From assembly GCF_025725685.1 (NCBI RefSeq), contig NZ_CP107008.1, positions 682,001 to 746,000 of the forward strand: a stretch of DNA of 64,000 nt, read 5' to 3'. The translations under genes were made by a program, and so were the position numbers. Positions 40,393 to 50,166 of the stretch are shown one piece after another (position 1 is the stretch's first letter; every line of letters starts with the position of its first letter). The notes under the pieces were generated by a model that worked only from the letters and a program-made list of their open reading frames with translations, did no database searches and was not told the DNA's origin. The stretch comes from Halomonas sp. M4R1S46. GTDB lineage: Bacteria; Pseudomonadota; Gammaproteobacteria; Pseudomonadales; Halomonadaceae.

Positions 40393-41580
40393 ATGCCCGA
40401 CAACAGGCAGGATCCCCTGACTGGTGGGGCGAGAATAGCCAGCCAACACCCGCCGGCGTTACGTCATGACAAGCGACTGTTTAACCCGGCTGAGCTTCGC
40501 TTGTTTCGCTACACGGCGGTTCTGTTGTCCCTGGTTGTACTGACCGCTCTTATCGGCATCATCGTGTGGGTATTTGGCTGGATGCTAAATGCGTTCTACA
40601 ACTTGCTCCTGCCGCTCGCCGTTGCCGGTGTTCTGGCGTTGGTGCTTCATCCTGTGGCTGAGCTTCTCGAGAGACGGCTTCACTTACCGCGCTTGCTGGC
40701 CATCATTCTTCTGCTGGTGGTTTTCTTTGTGGGTATCGGCGGCTTGATTTACCTTCTCGTTCCCATTCTGGTCAGCCAGGTCATTCAGTTGATGACCGTT
40801 TTGCCCGACACACTGGCAAGCTGGCAGGAACATTTCTCCACTCACTTCCCGGGACTCAGCTCCATGATTTCCACCGGAATGGAGAGCAGCAGTGGGGAGG
40901 AGACCCAGTCAGCCTTGGCAGTCACGGAAAACCCGGGCACGGCCATCATGTCCTATCTGGGGCTGTTGGCGGGTATCAGTTTCGTGCCCCTGTTCCTGTT
41001 CTTCACCTTGCTTTCCGGTGACTTGCTCCGGGGACAGGTATCCGAGCTGTTATCCGTTTTCCACAAGCCCACCCAGCAAAAAGCGCTGTATTTCATGGAT
41101 GTGTTCGTGGGATACGTCACCGCCTTCTTTCAGGGCCAGTTGATCATCGCCGTGTGCATGGGTGCCTTGTATGTCATGGGCTTTACGCTGATTGGCCTTG
41201 AGTTCGGTGTGCTTGCCGGGCTGGTGCTGGGGTTGCTGAATATCGTCCCCTTCCTGGGGACCTTGATCGGCCTGCTGGTGGTCTTGCCCATGGGCTATTT
41301 CCAGCCGGGTGGTGGTGTTGAATTACTGGTCCTGGCCGCACTGGTGTTCGCCGCGGTTCAACTGATGGAAAGCTGGCTGCTGACACCGAAAATCATGGCC
41401 AACCGCTCGGGCCTTCACCCTGCACTCGTGATTATTTCCCTGTTCTTCTGGGGCACGGCCTTGGGTGGTATTATCGGCATGATACTCGCGGTTCCCCTGA
41501 CAGCGTTCTTCGTAGCCATTTGGAGCGAGATAAAGATCAGCCTGAAACACACACTGAGCAACCGGGATGCCGGGGAATAA
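40393..41580 (+). CDS. AI-2E family (PerM-type) membrane transporter
   Basis: A 395-residue inner-membrane protein with a long cytoplasmic N-terminus and about eight membrane segments (LLLPLAVAGVLALVLHPVAE, LAIILLLVVFFVGIGGLIYL, LGLLNIVPFLGTLIGLLVVL). The family includes PerM-like permeases and the sodium/proton antiporter-type members; some are linked to AI-2 export or osmotic stress. It is distinct from the perM-like gene at 55577. No start signal of note. Confidence 0.85.
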   Translation: MPDNRQDPLTGGARIASQHPPALRHDKRLFNPAELRLFRYTAVLLSLVVLTALIGIIVWVFGWMLNAFYNLLLPLAVAGVLALVLHPVAELLERRLHLPRLLAIILLLVVFFVGIGGLIYLLVPILVSQVIQLMTVLPDTLASWQEHFSTHFPGLSSMISTGMESSSGEETQSALAVTENPGTAIMSYLGLLAGISFVPLFLFFTLLSGDLLRGQVSELLSVFHKPTQQKALYFMDVFVGYVTAFFQGQLIIAVCMGALYVMGFTLIGLEFGVLAGLVLGLLNIVPFLGTLIGLLVVLPMGYFQPGGGVELLVLAALVFAAVQLMESWLLTPKIMANRSGLHPALVIISLFFWGTALGGIIGMILAVPLTAFFVAIWSEIKISLKHTLSNRDAGE

Positions 41581-41647
41581 CGGAATTGGATCTTTCCAAA
41601 GACACGGACGGCGGTCGATTTCTGTGCATCGGATTATGGTCTTTCCT

Positions 41648-42614
41648 TCATAATGTCAGATCCTTGCGCAGGGCCTGTTCCAACTCCTTGGTAGCGGTGA
41701 TATCGACAAGGATTATCACCACACCGTCAATCACATTGTCCAGTCAGCGATACGGGATGATTCGTACCGTAGACTGGCGATCGTCGGTGACGGAGATCTC
41801 CTTCTCGTAAAATATCAGGGTGCTCAATGTGGTAGGAGCGTCATCGTTGAGTTCCGAATATTGCAGGGTGGTGGTGAGATCACTTAGGGGGCGGCCGATA
41901 TTGCCTTAGCGATGTTGATAATCTTTGATGCTCTGTCGGTGATGCGACGAAGATTCAGGTTCTGTTCGAGAAACAGAATGGCGATCCCGATGCTGTTGAG
42001 CAGGTTGTTCATATCGCTCTGAGCCAGGTCGAGATCGTCGAGCTTGGTCTGCATTTCCGCACTGATGGTTTGCAGTTCCTCGTTGGCTGACTGCAATTCC
42101 TCCCACGGCGCATGGTTTTTCTCGCGCAGCGTCTGAATTTCATCCTGCTACTGTTGCAGGCCCGTGGCATGAGCCTTTTACGTGGCTGTTTTCGACTTGT
42201 TCTTGCTGGCCGGGCTGGCATGAGCCGGGGTGATATCGCGGAACACGATCATCTTCATGCCGCGCAGGGTATTGGGCTCTCGCAGCGCCTGTACGGTGAT
42301 ATCGACGCTCTGCATGGCCCCGCCGGGCAGTTGCACCTGCAGGTCTTGCAAGTGTAGCGGTTTGCTCTGGTCCACGGTCTGGCCAGGGCGCCGTCGATGG
42401 GGGGCCGCAGGCCCTCCCGCACCATGGCGTGAAAATTCCAGTTAGCCTTGCCGGCGGCTGGTTCCAGGTACTTTCCCGTGCGCCCGCTGATATAGACGAC
42501 ATCACCCTCATTGTTGACCAACACCGCGGCGGGGGAATAAATCTGCAGTAACACTTGGTCGGCTGCCGCTTGCAGGTTATCAGTTGTCGGGGAGGATGAG
42601 TTGTCGGCGGACAC
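41648..42614 (-). pseudogene. Degraded CheB/CheR-PAS fusion (3' part)
   Basis: Minus-strand pieces in shifting frames reconstruct the PAS and coiled-coil tail of CheB-CheR fusion proteins: SPAAVLVNNEGDVVYISGRT, LEPAAGKANWNFHAMVREGL, then in another frame VDITVQALREPNTLRGMKMI, then LQSANEELQTISAEMQTKLD and NNLLNSIGIAILFLEQNLNL. There is at least one frameshift near 42375 and stops at 42178 and near 41884. The methyltransferase and methylesterase domains are missing. Not functional. Confidence 0.78.
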
Positions 42615-43746
42615 GGGAAGCTCCTTGGCGATCCCAAGTTATCGTCAAATCTGGCGGATGGCGGTCAGGCTGCATTCCTGTCTGGTTGATCGGCTACCTG
42701 CTCCCCGTCCTGGAATTTAATGTTGCTGAAGACCAGCTCTAGCTTCTGGAATGATTGTGTTCGTCCAGGATCGGCGTCTTCCCACTGCGTAGCTTGTCGG
42801 TGAGCCCGGCGAGGCCCGAGACTTCCCAATGGTTGATCTATCTTGTGACGGTATCGCGCCTTACCTGAAGGATCTCACTGATTATATTGATGACCCCCGC
42901 AAAATGCCGTGCGCACGCCGGCGTAAGGCTGGATTCTCGTCGTGGTGATGGGATTAGGTTGACGCCTGCTAATCAGACTCTTTGAGAGGGGTAACGAAAC
43001 GCCTTTTTATGGTTCTATCCGGGTCAGAAACTCTGACGAAAATGGTGCGCGAAAATTTACTATCAAGCACTTAGTAGCTTATCGCGAAAGTGGTTGGTAT
43101 GGAAATTTAGGATCCCTTCGGGATGCGCACATTTTTTATTTAAAGGCCTAAAGTGATAGGGTATTAGAGCCTGGTTGTACCAGATTTAATCTGGCTTTGT
43201 GTCTAAAGTCCGTTGCGTAATTTCAGAAGTTCTTTCTTGAGATCTTGTCCGGGGGAAAGGTGAGATGCTATCAGGTGATAACTATTTTCTATTACTTGAA
43301 AACACGGGAGTTCAGGTTGCGGTGAACGAACAGAGATGCTAATTTGCCGCTATCATTGACAAACTCACCTAGTCGATCCGAAAGTGCCGAGTGATCAGGA
43401 AGCTGAGGGAAGTCAAGTTAGAACGTTGTGTGCGACGGCGCACAGATTACTCCGCGAAATGCTGTCATGATTTATCAAAATTTACTGGTGGATTTAGGGA
43501 AGTAAATATCAATACAATCTGCGTGTCGATGCTTGCGATACTGCTGCTTCAGTTCAGGTAATACGTAGTACGCGTGCTCCGGGGCCTCACGAAAGAGAAT
43601 TGGCTTGCAACCGCGGGTAGTGACCCGCAGTGACTTTATGGGCCCGCGAGGATCGTTCGAAGCTCGGCACGAGAAGGAAGCTTGTTAATCATTAAGGGAT
43701 GTCGAATGGTAGCGCTTCTCGTATTGATAATATCGTAGGATGATTT
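42615..43746. other. Long low-GC non-coding stretch
   Basis: About 1.1 kb with no intact gene. It contains an IS630-type fragment (annotated separately); the rest is AT-richer than the backbone and I see no coding sequence, RNA gene or clear repeat in it. Confidence 0.55.
42758..42891 (-). pseudogene. Remnant of IS630-like transposase helix-turn-helix
   Basis: The minus strand reads INIISEILQVRRDTVTR, a stop, then INHWEVSGLAGLTDKLRSGK followed by TPILDE. This is the DNA-binding N-terminal pattern of IS630-family transposases (RRTVxRWLxxWxxxGLxGLxDxxRSGRP). The rest of the transposase is absent. Confidence 0.5.
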
Positions 43747-44841
43747 ATGTACTTCCCAGAGGATCTTTCACATCCTATGAAAATTATTCTGGTCGTCCTG
43801 GCCCTGCTGCTGGTGATTTCTACAGCCCTTCCGCTACTGCATGTCGACCAATGGTGGGTTCGCGTCTTCGATTTTCCGAGAGCGCAGATCACCATCGCCG
43901 GCATCGTGCTTCTTGCCCTCTATCTCTATTTCTGGGAAATGCATCGCGTCTACGAATCTGTCGTTCTCGGGCTATTGGTGCTGGCCGTGGGATATCAGGT
44001 AGTGAAGATGCTTCCGTACACCGTGCTGATGCCCAAGCAGGTACAGGCGACTGAGTCGCGCTCGGATAACGCCAATCTCAGATTGCTGGTTGCCAACGTG
44101 CTGATGGAAAACCGTGAGTCGGAGGCCTTCCTGGATATCGTGCGCGAGTATGATCCGGACGTGGTCTTGACCGTGGAGACAGATGAGTGGTGGGAGAAGG
44201 CGCTCAGGACTCTGGAAGAAGAATATCTGCACACGCTCAAGAGCCCACTCGACAACACCTATGGCATGCTCGTGTATAGTCGACTGGAGATGACCGATCC
44301 CGAGATCCGGTTTATTCTCAAGGATAGCATCCCGTCGATGCACATGCAGGTGGTGTTGCCGTCAGGTGACCGGATATTCATGCATTTCGTGCATCCCGAT
44401 CCGCCCAACCCGAAGTATGCGAGCGAGACGACGGAACGAGATGCGGAACTGCTTATCGTGGGCCGGGAAGTGGAGAAACGCGATAAGCCAACAATTGTTG
44501 CAGGCGATTTCAACGATGTCGCCTGGTCCTACACCACGAGCCTGTTTCAGAAAGCGAGTGGTTTGCTCGACCCGCGCGTCGGGCGGGGGATGTACAACAC
44601 CTACAACGCCAAGAACCTGCTCCTGCGCTGGCCGCTCGATCACGTCTTCCACACCGATCATTTCAAGCTCGTCCGTATGGAGAGAGGGCCCGCCTGGGGA
44701 TCGGATCATTTTCCTATCTTCATCGAACTCAGCCTGGAGGCCGGCGCTGAAGTCCAGCAGGAAGAACCGGATACGAATCGGTCGGAAGAGGAGCAGGTAG
44801 CAGAGAAGATTGAAGATGGTAAGCAGCAAACGGACGAATGA
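43747..44841 (+). CDS. Membrane-anchored endonuclease/exonuclease/phosphatase family protein
   Basis: A 364-residue protein with three N-terminal membrane segments (MKIILVVLALLLVISTALPL, ITIAGIVLLALYLYFW, VVLGLLVLAVGYQVVKML), then an EEP catalytic domain: NLRLLVANVLMENRES, VVLTVETDEWW, PTIVAGDFNDVAWSYT and GSDHFPIFIELS, carrying the usual metal and His/Asp catalytic residues. The tail is acidic. Substrate (nucleic acid, lipid or sugar phosphate) is unknown. The ATG at 43777 (MKIILV) is an alternative start. Confidence 0.85.
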   Translation: MYFPEDLSHPMKIILVVLALLLVISTALPLLHVDQWWVRVFDFPRAQITIAGIVLLALYLYFWEMHRVYESVVLGLLVLAVGYQVVKMLPYTVLMPKQVQATESRSDNANLRLLVANVLMENRESEAFLDIVREYDPDVVLTVETDEWWEKALRTLEEEYLHTLKSPLDNTYGMLVYSRLEMTDPEIRFILKDSIPSMHMQVVLPSGDRIFMHFVHPDPPNPKYASETTERDAELLIVGREVEKRDKPTIVAGDFNDVAWSYTTSLFQKASGLLDPRVGRGMYNTYNAKNLLLRWPLDHVFHTDHFKLVRMERGPAWGSDHFPIFIELSLEAGAEVQQEEPDTNRSEEEQVAEKIEDGKQQTDE

Positions 44842-45032
44842 GACTGTCCGGATCGGGCATCCGGCAACCACCGCAACGCTACAAGCCGCAAATGGATACA
44901 CACCGACATCGGTTCGATAGAGGTGTCGGTTCCCACACGAACGCAAAGAACCATAGCCTGATAAGCCCTTCCGTCTCTAAGACGGTGGATACGGTCGTGT
45001 CAAGATCCGGTGGTCCGCAACGGCGAGAGCGA

Positions 45033-45401
45033 TCAGTGCGGTGCGCTTCGATCCAGATACGCATCCATCAGCCTGGCGTTGCGTAGATTGGCCTTGAACG
45101 CGACATCGAACACGTCCCCGAGTACCGGGATCGCGCCGACCAGGGTATCCAGCGCGACGTTCAGTACCATGCGCGCAAGCACCCTGGCCGGCACGCCGGC
45201 GTGCGCCGCCTGCGCGACGATGTAGAACGATGCCCCGGCCGCCGCGAGATCGCCGACCACTGGTACCAGCCCGATAAGCCCGTCGACCCCGATGCGGATA
45301 CCGCCGGGCAGACGGATCGAACTGTCCATCAGCCGCGCGAGCCGGTGCACGCGCGTGCGAGCGTCGGCGGGCCGGCGCTGCGGTGCGTCAGCTGGTGACA
45401 T
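45033..45401 (-). CDS. DUF4112 family membrane protein
   Basis: A 122-residue protein with the conserved pattern LARLMDSSIRLPGGIRIGVD, GLIGLVPVVGDLAAAGASFY and DTLVGAIPVLGDVFDVAFKA that I recognise as DUF4112. Hydrophobic segments at residues 50-110 suggest membrane association. Two starts are possible (ATG 45401, TTG 45419); neither has a strong ribosome site. Function unknown. Confidence 0.8.
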   Translation of the reverse strand: MSPADAPQRRPADARTRVHRLARLMDSSIRLPGGIRIGVDGLIGLVPVVGDLAAAGASFYIVAQAAHAGVPARVLARMVLNVALDTLVGAIPVLGDVFDVAFKANLRNARLMDAYLDRSAPH

Positions 45402-45428
45402 TGCCGCGGGCTGGCGCAAACGCCGCGT

Positions 45429-45587
45429 TCATCGCCTGACGATGATCCACACGGCGTGAATGATGCCGGGAATATAGCCGAGCAGCGTGAGCAGAATGTT
45501 GATCCAGAAATGCTTGCCGACGCCTTCCTGCAGGAAGACGCCGAGCGGCGGCAGGAAGATCGCTATGATGATGCGTAACAGGTCCAA
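45429..45587 (-). CDS. YqaE/Pmp3-family small membrane protein
   Basis: A 52-residue protein with two membrane helices: MDLLRIIIAIFLPPLGVFLQ and WINILLTLLGYIPGIIHAVW. This is the complete Pmp3/YqaE pattern, a family tied to membrane potential and salt or cold stress. It uses a TTG start after AGGAG at good spacing. It lies between the DUF4112 gene and the ferritin-like gene, same strand. Confidence 0.88.
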   Translation of the reverse strand: MDLLRIIIAIFLPPLGVFLQEGVGKHFWINILLTLLGYIPGIIHAVWIIVRR

Positions 45588-45754
45588 TGGCTATGCTCCT
45601 GGGGGCGATGGGATCCCGTTCGGGCGCCGCGCGTGGCCACTCGCGAACGGGTCGAGAGACATCGCCTCTTGACCCGTCAGGCCCGAAGGCTCCGTGCGAC
45701 ATTCCACACTCGGCCAATACAAAGACTATACCAGATGCCACCACGCGGCATCCG

Positions 45755-46375
45755 TCAGTGCTTCGATTTCAGCATGTCGTCGCGCAGGTTGTCCGCCCGC
45801 GCGGCGCCGATCGCGGTTTCAACCTTTTTCACTTCCTCGGGGGGCGGAAGGACCGCTGGCAATCCGAGCGACTCGATCCATAATTCGCGGACGAAACCCT
45901 TCGTGTGGTGGAGGTGATGTTCCTCTTCCTGCCCCACCGCTTCGAACGCGGTTCTGAGTGCGCCAGTGTCCTCTCCCTGGCCGTTCTCTGCCAAGTGCCC
46001 GATCAGTTCCCAGTTCTGGAGGTCCTTGGTTTCCGCCAGAACCACGCACTCACCGGCCACAAGTTGAGCGGCCGCAGCACCGGCGTGCGCCTTCGCCATT
46101 TCCATTGCGGTGACCAGCGAATCCCCTAGGTGTGCTACCACTTCCCGGCCGGGCGTTACGGTGTCCGGGTTGAGTCCCAGTTCCTCGAACACCTTCAGCA
46201 GCACCTGCTCATGGGTGCGGGTCTGCTCAAGGTACTCCTCCCATTCACCTTTCAGGTCCTCGTTCTGCGCACATGACAGCGCGGCTTCGTAGATCTTTAT
46301 ACCACCGCGTTCCGTCTCGAGAGCCTGATACAACAACTCGTGCAACTGCTTCTTGATATACGGTTTATCCTTCAC
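45755..46375 (-). CDS. Ferritin-like four-helix protein
   Basis: A 206-residue protein with ferritin-like ligand patterns in its helices (ALETERGGIKIYEAALS, EEYLEQTRTHEQVLLKVFEE, VAGECVVLAETKD, FEAVGQEEEHHLHHTKGFVR), suggesting a di-iron or metal-binding four-helix bundle. The start MKDKPYIKKQLHELLY follows GGAGG. Such proteins are commonly found beside catalase and stress genes; oxidative-stress protection is inferred. Confidence 0.75.
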   Translation of the reverse strand: MKDKPYIKKQLHELLYQALETERGGIKIYEAALSCAQNEDLKGEWEEYLEQTRTHEQVLLKVFEELGLNPDTVTPGREVVAHLGDSLVTAMEMAKAHAGAAAAQLVAGECVVLAETKDLQNWELIGHLAENGQGEDTGALRTAFEAVGQEEEHHLHHTKGFVRELWIESLGLPAVLPPPEEVKKVETAIGAARADNLRDDMLKSKH

Positions 46376-46668
46376 GGAGGCCTCCTGAATACCGGTAGGC
46401 GGCGCGCCGACAGGCGGGCTGCGTCATTTGGTTGGGTTCAACAATGCGGCAGATGCCGGCCAGTTGAATGTCCAAAGATAGGTTACGAGGCGCTGCCGGG
46501 TCGGTGCAGTAGCGAACATAGCCGTTCGGCGCCCCGGGCATGAGTCGTCCGGCCATCGTTCACTTCCCCTGATTCCAGAGTGCGGTAGCGTACGGTGACC
46601 GCGGAACGGCCGCCGTAGGCTTAATCCACTGGCGCCCGGTGCGTCGAGTTTGTCTGGAGGCAGGAATC

Positions 46669-46935
46669 ATGGGCATCATCGTATGGCTCGTCATGGGCGG
46701 CCTGGTCGGCTGGATCGCAAGCATGATCATGGGCACCAACGCCCAGCAGGGCATCATTCTCAACATCGTGGTCGGCATCGTCGGCGCACTGATCGGCGGA
46801 TGGCTGATCGGGCCGCTACTCGGCGCCGGCTCCATCAACGACGGCATTACCATCATGAGCTTCATCGTGTCGCTGATCGGTGCGGTAATACTGCTCGCCA
46901 TCCTGAGCTTGTTCCAACGCAGCAGGAAACGCTGA
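46669..46935 (+). CDS. GlsB/YeaQ/YmgE family stress membrane protein
   Basis: An 88-residue protein of three membrane helices rich in Gly and Ile: MGIIVWLVMGGLVGWIASMI, GIILNIVVGIVGALIGGWLI and IMSFIVSLIGAVILLAILSL. This is the transglycosylase-associated/GlsB family, a general-stress marker. The start at 46669 follows GGAGG; the frame extends upstream without similarity. Confidence 0.88.
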   Translation: MGIIVWLVMGGLVGWIASMIMGTNAQQGIILNIVVGIVGALIGGWLIGPLLGAGSINDGITIMSFIVSLIGAVILLAILSLFQRSRKR

Positions 46936-46950
46936 TAAATCAGCGTTTCA

Positions 46951-47501
46951 TTAACCGGTCGGGAGGATTACCGTCGACGGGCTCCCGGAACTCCTGGGTC
47001 CGTCGACGCCGACGAGACTGGAACCGTTCCCGCCCTCGCCCTGCCGGACGACGCTGAACGAGCCGTCGGTCTCCAGGACGAACGCGCGCATCTTTTCCAA
47101 CGAGTCGACCCCGGCCGAGCGGACCGCCACCCGTACTTCGTCTTCGGTTACCCGAGCCTGCCGCAGGGCCGCTGGCAGGAACTCGCCGCAGTAAAGAGCA
47201 TCAGGGGCTCCCCCGTTGCCAGCCGCCGCACCCACCGGGCTCGAACGCTGGACCAGGTGACGGCGAATCGCAGGCCGATGAGCAGGGCGAAGGCCAACAG
47301 CCCTTCAGCGAGGGCGACATCCTTGGCCAGCAGGACCGTCGCCAGGGTTGAACCCAGGGCGACGGTCACAACCAGGTCGAAGGCGTTCATCTTGGAGAGT
47401 GTCCGCTTCCCCGAGACGCGAAGGAACACGATGAGCACAACGTAGGCCAGCACCCCGACAATCAGGGTGCGGAGCAGGCTATCCCATCCACTAAAGAGCA
47501 T
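46951..47501 (-). pseudogene. DUF421 (YetF-like) membrane protein broken by a frameshift
   Basis: The first frame reads MLFSGWDSLLRTLIVGVLAY, VSGKRTLSKMNAFDLVVTVA, LGSTLATVLL and ends near RRLATGEPLMLF; the expected continuation YCGEFLPAALRQARVTEDEV is present in another frame. The join is CTCTTTACTGC at about 47188, which would be read through correctly with one more T. A base lost from a T run, either a real mutation or a sequence error, splits the gene. Otherwise the gene is full length. Confidence 0.82.
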
Positions 47502-47531
47502 CTGTTTGCTCCTGCCGACAGTCGGGCTGCG

Positions 47532-49922
47532 TCATTTGGTTGGTGGATCACTGTCGCGGGATGGATGACGATGAGCGGCGACTGCAGCGATGAATGCCGG
47601 TGCGACCTCGGCCACGTCGACGCCCTCCGCCAGCAGGATACCCTCGTCTTCATCCATGACGGGTCCGATGCCGGCCATTTCCAGCAGCTCCCGTCCGGCG
47701 CCCAAAACCAGAATCGTCTTGCAGTGCCTGAACTGATCTTTGACAAACGCCATCGTATGCCCGTTACCTGCGAGCGCCTGGATCGCCTCGTTGCCATCGG
47801 GCACCACCAGCGCATCGAACAGGAATCCTGGAGCATTCTCCATCGACTTGTCCGCTTCTATCTTCTCGCCGGAATCACCAACGAACATGCCCACCCGTGG
47901 CCCCACGAAATGAACGACGGCACCCGCGTCGGTCAAGGCCTCATGAAGGGCAACGAGCGAGGCATGGTGGACACCATCCTCGACTAGCACGGCAATCTGT
48001 CGTGTGCGGACACCGCATTCGCCCGGCAGTGCCATCAGCGACAACGCCGGAGAAACGGTCACCTCCGCCGGCTCCGGCTCGGTGATGGCCTTCGGCATGG
48101 CATCGGGAACTTCCATGCCCAGTCCGCCCGCGACCTCTGCCGCCAGTTCCCGTGAAACGTTCACCAGTGAGGACAGCATTCGCACACGTATGGCGGGGAC
48201 GCCCACCTTACTTAGCTCGAAGCGGAATGCGGCTGCAATATGGGCTTTCTCGACAGCCGTCTGACTATCGAAGAACAACGTGGCTTGGGCATAGTGCTCG
48301 GCGAACTTCTCCGGCTTTCCACGGACTTTGTCGTCGGCAATGGACTCGGGGAAGGACACGAATCCGGTTGTTCCGGCTTGAAAGGGGCAACCACCCGCCA
48401 AGGAATTTGGCTCGTACGCAACGCGACCGCGATTGAGCGCTTGGCGGTGCATGCCATCGCGTTGGTTGTTCTGTACCGAGGCGAGTGGTGAATTGATCGG
48501 GATCTCGTGAAAGTTGGGGCCGCCGAGTCGGGTGATCTGCGTATCGGCATAGGAATGGATACGACCGGCGAGCAACGGATCATTGGAGAAGTCGATGCCC
48601 GGTATGATGTGCGCCGTGCAGAACGCGACCTGCTCGGTTTCCGCGAAGAAGTTGTCGGGGTTTCGGTTGAGAACCATGCGGCCGACGGGCGTGAGTGGAA
48701 CGAGTTCCTCCGGCACGATCTTGGTTGAGTCGAGCACATCGAAGCTGAAGCCTTCGGCTTGTTCCTCACTAAATATTTGCAGCCCCAGTTCCCATTCCGG
48801 GAATTCGCCCGATTCGATAGCTTCCCACAAATCACGCCGATGAAAATCGGGGTCCGCGCCCGAGATTTTCACGGCTTCGTCCCAGACGAGTGAGTGGGTT
48901 CCCTGCAGCGGCTTCCAGTGAAACTTGCAGAACACCGATTGACCTTGCTCGTTGACCAGACGAAAGGTATGCACGCCAAAGCCCTGCATCATCCGAAAAC
49001 TGCGTGGTATCGCGCGATCCGACATCACCCACATCAGCATGTGAGTGGACTCCGGCATCAATGAGACGAAGTCCCAGAAGGTGTCATGCGCCGACGCCGC
49101 TTGAGGCATGCCGTGATGCGGTTCCGGCTTGACGGCATGGACCAAGTCGGGAAACTTCATCGCATCCTGGATGAAGAATACCGGTATGTTGTTTCCGACC
49201 AGATCCCAGTTGCCTTCGTCGGTATAGAACTTTACCGCGAAGCCTCGCACGTCGCGCGCGGTGTCTTTCGAGCCACGTTCGCCGGCCACTGTGGAAAAGC
49301 GTACGAACACGGGAGTGATCTTGCCTTTCTCGGCGAACGGCGCCGCGCGAGTGTACTTGGTGAGCGCGTCATAGGCTTCGAAGAAGCCGTGCGCACCTGA
49401 GCCGCGTGCATGGACGATTCGTTCCGGGATGCGTTCGTGATCGAAATGCGTGATTTTTTCCCGCAGAATAAAATCTTCGAGTAAGGATGGCCCACGCAAT
49501 CCGGCTTTCAAGGTGTTCTGATTATCGCCAATGGGAACGCCTTGATTGGTCGTCAACGGACGATCGCTTGCGTCGACTCGGACCCGGTCGAGCGAAGTGA
49601 CGGTCGCGTTGGTTCCGAGCGGCGCTGCCCCGCCGGTCTTCGCGGTCCCGGTATCCTCCGTGGCTGTACTCGCGGTCAACGCACTGGAGCCCGGTTCTAC
49701 CGCCACTCCGGGCGGCGGCGCCACGGCGTTGTCGTGACCGTGCTCCTGCTCCTTGATGCGGTTGTAGGGCATCGCGGCGACCAAGTCGTCGCTTGCGCTG
49801 GCTTGCTCCGCGACTATGTCGTTAGTTCTGAGCACGCCGTCATGGCTCTGCGCTGCTGTGACGGGTTTATCGCCTTTACTGTTAACTCGTGACGACCGAG
49901 CGGGTTTCTTATTCGTAGCCAT
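47532..49922 (-). CDS. katE: Large-subunit catalase, KatE/HPII type
   Basis: Heme catalase that breaks down hydrogen peroxide. The 796-residue protein (E. coli HPII 753) has a long N-terminal arm, then the catalase core with the distal His in ERIVHARGSGAHGFF, Asn in DLVGNNIPVFFIQDAMKFPD, and the proximal heme Tyr in RIHSYADTQITRLGG, then a C-terminal flavodoxin-like domain (RQIAVLVEDGVHHASLVALH, DALVVPDGNEAIQAL) typical of large-subunit catalases. It begins MATNKKPARSSRVNSKGDKP. In gammaproteobacteria such enzymes are usually RpoS-dependent; no promoter was identified here. Confidence 0.96.
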   Translation of the reverse strand: MATNKKPARSSRVNSKGDKPVTAAQSHDGVLRTNDIVAEQASASDDLVAAMPYNRIKEQEHGHDNAVAPPPGVAVEPGSSALTASTATEDTGTAKTGGAAPLGTNATVTSLDRVRVDASDRPLTTNQGVPIGDNQNTLKAGLRGPSLLEDFILREKITHFDHERIPERIVHARGSGAHGFFEAYDALTKYTRAAPFAEKGKITPVFVRFSTVAGERGSKDTARDVRGFAVKFYTDEGNWDLVGNNIPVFFIQDAMKFPDLVHAVKPEPHHGMPQAASAHDTFWDFVSLMPESTHMLMWVMSDRAIPRSFRMMQGFGVHTFRLVNEQGQSVFCKFHWKPLQGTHSLVWDEAVKISGADPDFHRRDLWEAIESGEFPEWELGLQIFSEEQAEGFSFDVLDSTKIVPEELVPLTPVGRMVLNRNPDNFFAETEQVAFCTAHIIPGIDFSNDPLLAGRIHSYADTQITRLGGPNFHEIPINSPLASVQNNQRDGMHRQALNRGRVAYEPNSLAGGCPFQAGTTGFVSFPESIADDKVRGKPEKFAEHYAQATLFFDSQTAVEKAHIAAAFRFELSKVGVPAIRVRMLSSLVNVSRELAAEVAGGLGMEVPDAMPKAITEPEPAEVTVSPALSLMALPGECGVRTRQIAVLVEDGVHHASLVALHEALTDAGAVVHFVGPRVGMFVGDSGEKIEADKSMENAPGFLFDALVVPDGNEAIQALAGNGHTMAFVKDQFRHCKTILVLGAGRELLEMAGIGPVMDEDEGILLAEGVDVAEVAPAFIAAVAAHRHPSRDSDPPTK

Positions 49923-50166
49923 GGTGCTTCTCCGGCGAGGTAGGAGATGAGGACAAGCGTTATGCCGCTTTAACCACTAGCCTTTATGGATTTTCATGCC
50001 GCAGGCGAGAGTTGTCTGTTCGATAACGAACACTCGCATCGAGCCGGACCTGCCTCGGTCATCCGGTCCCGTTTTGCGCTCAGTGTTGCAACGCACCGAC
50101 GGCGCGGTTGCCGCCGGGTCACTCTACCGGTCACATACGCCATTCATGATTCGTCAGGAGTCGCCG

